From Laetiporus sulphureus 93-53 (taxonomy: Eukaryota; Basidiomycota; Agaricomycetes; Polyporales; Laetiporaceae), in contig NW_024468518.1 of NCBI RefSeq assembly GCF_001632365.1, forward strand, positions 128,614 to 192,613: 64,000 bases of DNA, given 5' to 3'. Position 1 is the first letter of the stretch. Every line of letters starts with the position of its first letter. The position numbers and the translations under genes are program-made. A model generated the notes under the pieces. The model saw only the letters and a program-made list of their open reading frames with translations. It was not told the DNA's origin and did not search any database. Shown here piece by piece: positions 62,168 through 64,000 of the stretch.

Positions 62168-63346
62168 TGCAGAATCAGAACGTCATGACATCCACTCAAT
62201 CCATTCGCTCCATTGCAGCCATTGCACTGGGCATTTAAGACCACAACCAATCCAGCTACCAGTGCAGGACTCGCATTGTAGACATTGGGCAGGTCGTGTA
62301 TACCATATCCGTGTCTCCTGATGGTCAGATGCTGGCATATGGAGGTATGCTGTGAGACATGGCATTAGCGATGGTGTTGACGCAATCTCAGGGAGCATTG
62401 GACTGAAAATATGCATGTGCGAGACAACCGAACATGTTCTGGAGCCCAATTACAGCAAGAACGTCGACAAACAAGTGACAAACTCACAGTGGGCTGATGA
62501 TGACACTGTGTTATTTGGCACCTCTTATGGATACATTCACATATTTATGAAAGATAAAGAGGTGACTGTCGCAATTTTCACCTATGCAAGTGCTAAAAAT
62601 ACTTTCATAGCTCGGGTTCTGGCATGAGATACGCGTGCGAGTCAACTGCGGAAGCGAAATTATTGCCCTTGCCACAACAATTCTGAAAGAAAGTCATCGC
62701 ATTGCTGCCAGCACAACAGATGGCCAAGTCTGTTACTTTGACTGGGCCCATGGGTGAGCACTGCAGAAACACTTTCATGTCAACACATGGAGTATGATCC
62801 TGAGAGCATTGTCATTCCCAGATGAAGGGAACGTGTGGATGTTCAGTCTCCATGATGGCCATATGTGAGCCGCCAGCATCTGAGCTAGTTTTTACAAGCT
62901 CACAACAATGATAATAGGTGCTCCATCAGCATCTAAACAGGGAAGATCTCGTCGAAACCCAGACAGATGACCGATGTGATGTGAGTGATTATGACGGAAT
63001 GTGCATCGATGTATACCACACACCTACACATGACCATTCACAGAGGCTATGCTACCATTGATGAAGACAAGGGTGTGGTGCTCGTCAATCACATGGATGG
63101 TTTTAGTTTGCACCAGATGAATTTTGGACTGGAGGTCGCAACCTACACAGCAGGTGAATCGCAAATGACCTTGCCTAAACCAGTCATTTTTGGCGAATCC
63201 TCACATGTAGTGATCGCCGGCAGTGATTACGGGAAGGTCTACGTCTTCGACAAAAAGGGTGGTGAACTGATAGATGTACTGGGGCATGCACCCAAGGGCT
63301 TGGTGCAGAGCATCACAGTGCAAAAGAACTCTTTGCACCTCAAATG
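62168..63346 (+). pseudogene. WD40-like beta-propeller protein, decayed
   Basis: Blades recognisable in order: VVYTISVSPDGQMLAYGG, a clean intron, GSIGLKICMCETTEHVLEPN, QWADDDTVLFGTSYGYIHIF, then in shifted frames IIALATTILKESHRIAASTT and DGQVCYFDWAHG, PDEGNVWMFSLHDGHM, GYATIDEDKGVVLVNHMDGF, and the last blade VVIAGSDYGKVYVFDKKGGE with LVQSITVQ, ending at 63344-63346. The sequence follows a WD-type family common in agaricomycetes. Stops and frame changes between blades exceed what introns explain, so I call it a pseudogene. Confidence 0.65.
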
Positions 63347-63955
63347 AATCATACTAATGCCTACGTAGACACACTGGAATGGAAAAATCTCGAAGATCAT
63401 TTGCGCTTCATCCTCGAATAATGCACCCTCAATATCTATATGGGAGAGGACCCTGCCGACACGACACACATGTTTGAGTGAGGAGACCACACATCCACTG
63501 CTTCGATAGTCCAGAAAAGTCTGCTTTGGACTGGGACCTGGAGATGCAGCTGGGAACATCAATGCGGGGACTACTGTCTCCTAAAATGTCTTCATAGTCC
63601 TCATACGTGCCATTTCTGAAGGTTTGATGGTAATGATATTTCTCATTGGGTTGCTGGCAATCTTCAAAGGAGAGGTGGGTCTGTGGTCATCTACATCATG
63701 TGAAGTTCTCAATCAAGCCTTCATAGATGACCGAAGGACTGGATATGACAGAGTGGTGGAGGATCCACATTCATCAATGGGTGATATGCTTCTTAGTACA
63801 TCTCATGTAGCATGAGCTGAAGCATCGAGGACACCAAATATTGAATCACAGATATGAACAGAAAATGTGAACTCACCTATCAGTATCCATGATTTTACAT
63901 GCCATGGAGGGTTTCCGCTCTAAGCAAAGTCATCGGACATAGCCATCTCTGCAGT
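63347..63955. other. No gene seen
   Basis: 600 bp of 3' flank of the propeller gene; frames at 63239-63562 and 63624-63815 look random. Confidence 0.4.
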
Positions 63956-63994
63956 CATAGCTATCTCAGCGGTCAACACCGTTGAGACATGGAC
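63956..63994. repeat. 39-bp inverted repeat, right copy (hub 5, truncated by window)
   Basis: CATAGCTATCTCAGCGGTCA... through CGTTGAGACATGGAC, the reverse complement of 46022-46060 with two mismatches. It contains the minus-sense hub motif GGTCAACACCG. The hub should continue right of the window. Confidence 0.8.
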
Positions 63995-64000
63995 ATGATC

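Overview
This is genomic DNA from a filamentous basidiomycete, most likely an agaricomycete (polypore or mushroom type). The reasons are short introns of about 45 to 70 nt in nearly every gene, FunK1-type fungal kinases, a P450 with agaricomycete-style motifs, a secreted FAS1 protein, and Ty3/gypsy, Ty1/copia and TNP2 (CACTA) transposons. Exon models were built by hand from reading frame, splice signals and recognised family motifs. For several genes the frame closes perfectly across every junction.

1-6.9 kb is a retrotransposon block. A minus-strand Ty3/gypsy element runs off the left edge, with its 5' LTR at about 4.6-5.04 kb, two accessory ORFs, gag, and pol joined to gag by a textbook -1 frameshift signal. 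It abuts the decayed 3' half of a plus-strand Ty1/copia element.

7-45 kb is mostly ordinary host gene space: a FunK1-like pseudokinase (7.9-9.6), a 10-exon P450 (10.2-12.3), a secreted FAS1 protein (14.3-15.8), a 20-exon PARP (17.3-20.5), the spliceosomal protein MFAP1 (20.6-22.6), an O-fucosyltransferase-like type II membrane protein (23.9-25.7), the proteasome assembly chaperone UMP1 (27.0-27.6), a disordered protein (28.1-29.3), the ER mannosyltransferase ALG1 (30.4-32.5), a truncated MDR dehydrogenase relic (33.2-33.9), a tiny gene next to a 630-bp palindrome (37.0-38.0), and the RNA-exosome helicase MTR4 (40.7-44.4). Two fold-back elements lie between genes.

45-64 kb is the most unusual part. 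A TNP2-type CACTA transposase is followed by a membrane-anchored coiled-coil protein, an SDES-motif protein, a second FunK1 kinase and a WD40/beta-propeller protein. The transposase and the next two genes are on the minus strand; the kinase and the propeller gene are on plus. Blocks carrying a shared motif (core CGGTGTTGAC) lie near the 5' ends of the transposase, the coiled-coil gene and the kinase, and inverted copies lie beyond the 3' ends of the three minus-strand genes. A 39-bp sequence at 46.02 kb recurs inverted at 63.96 kb with 37 of 39 bases identical. I read this as one large cargo-bearing transposon, or a tandem set of related modules, now partly decayed: several reading frames carry in-frame stops. 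Its right end lies outside the window.
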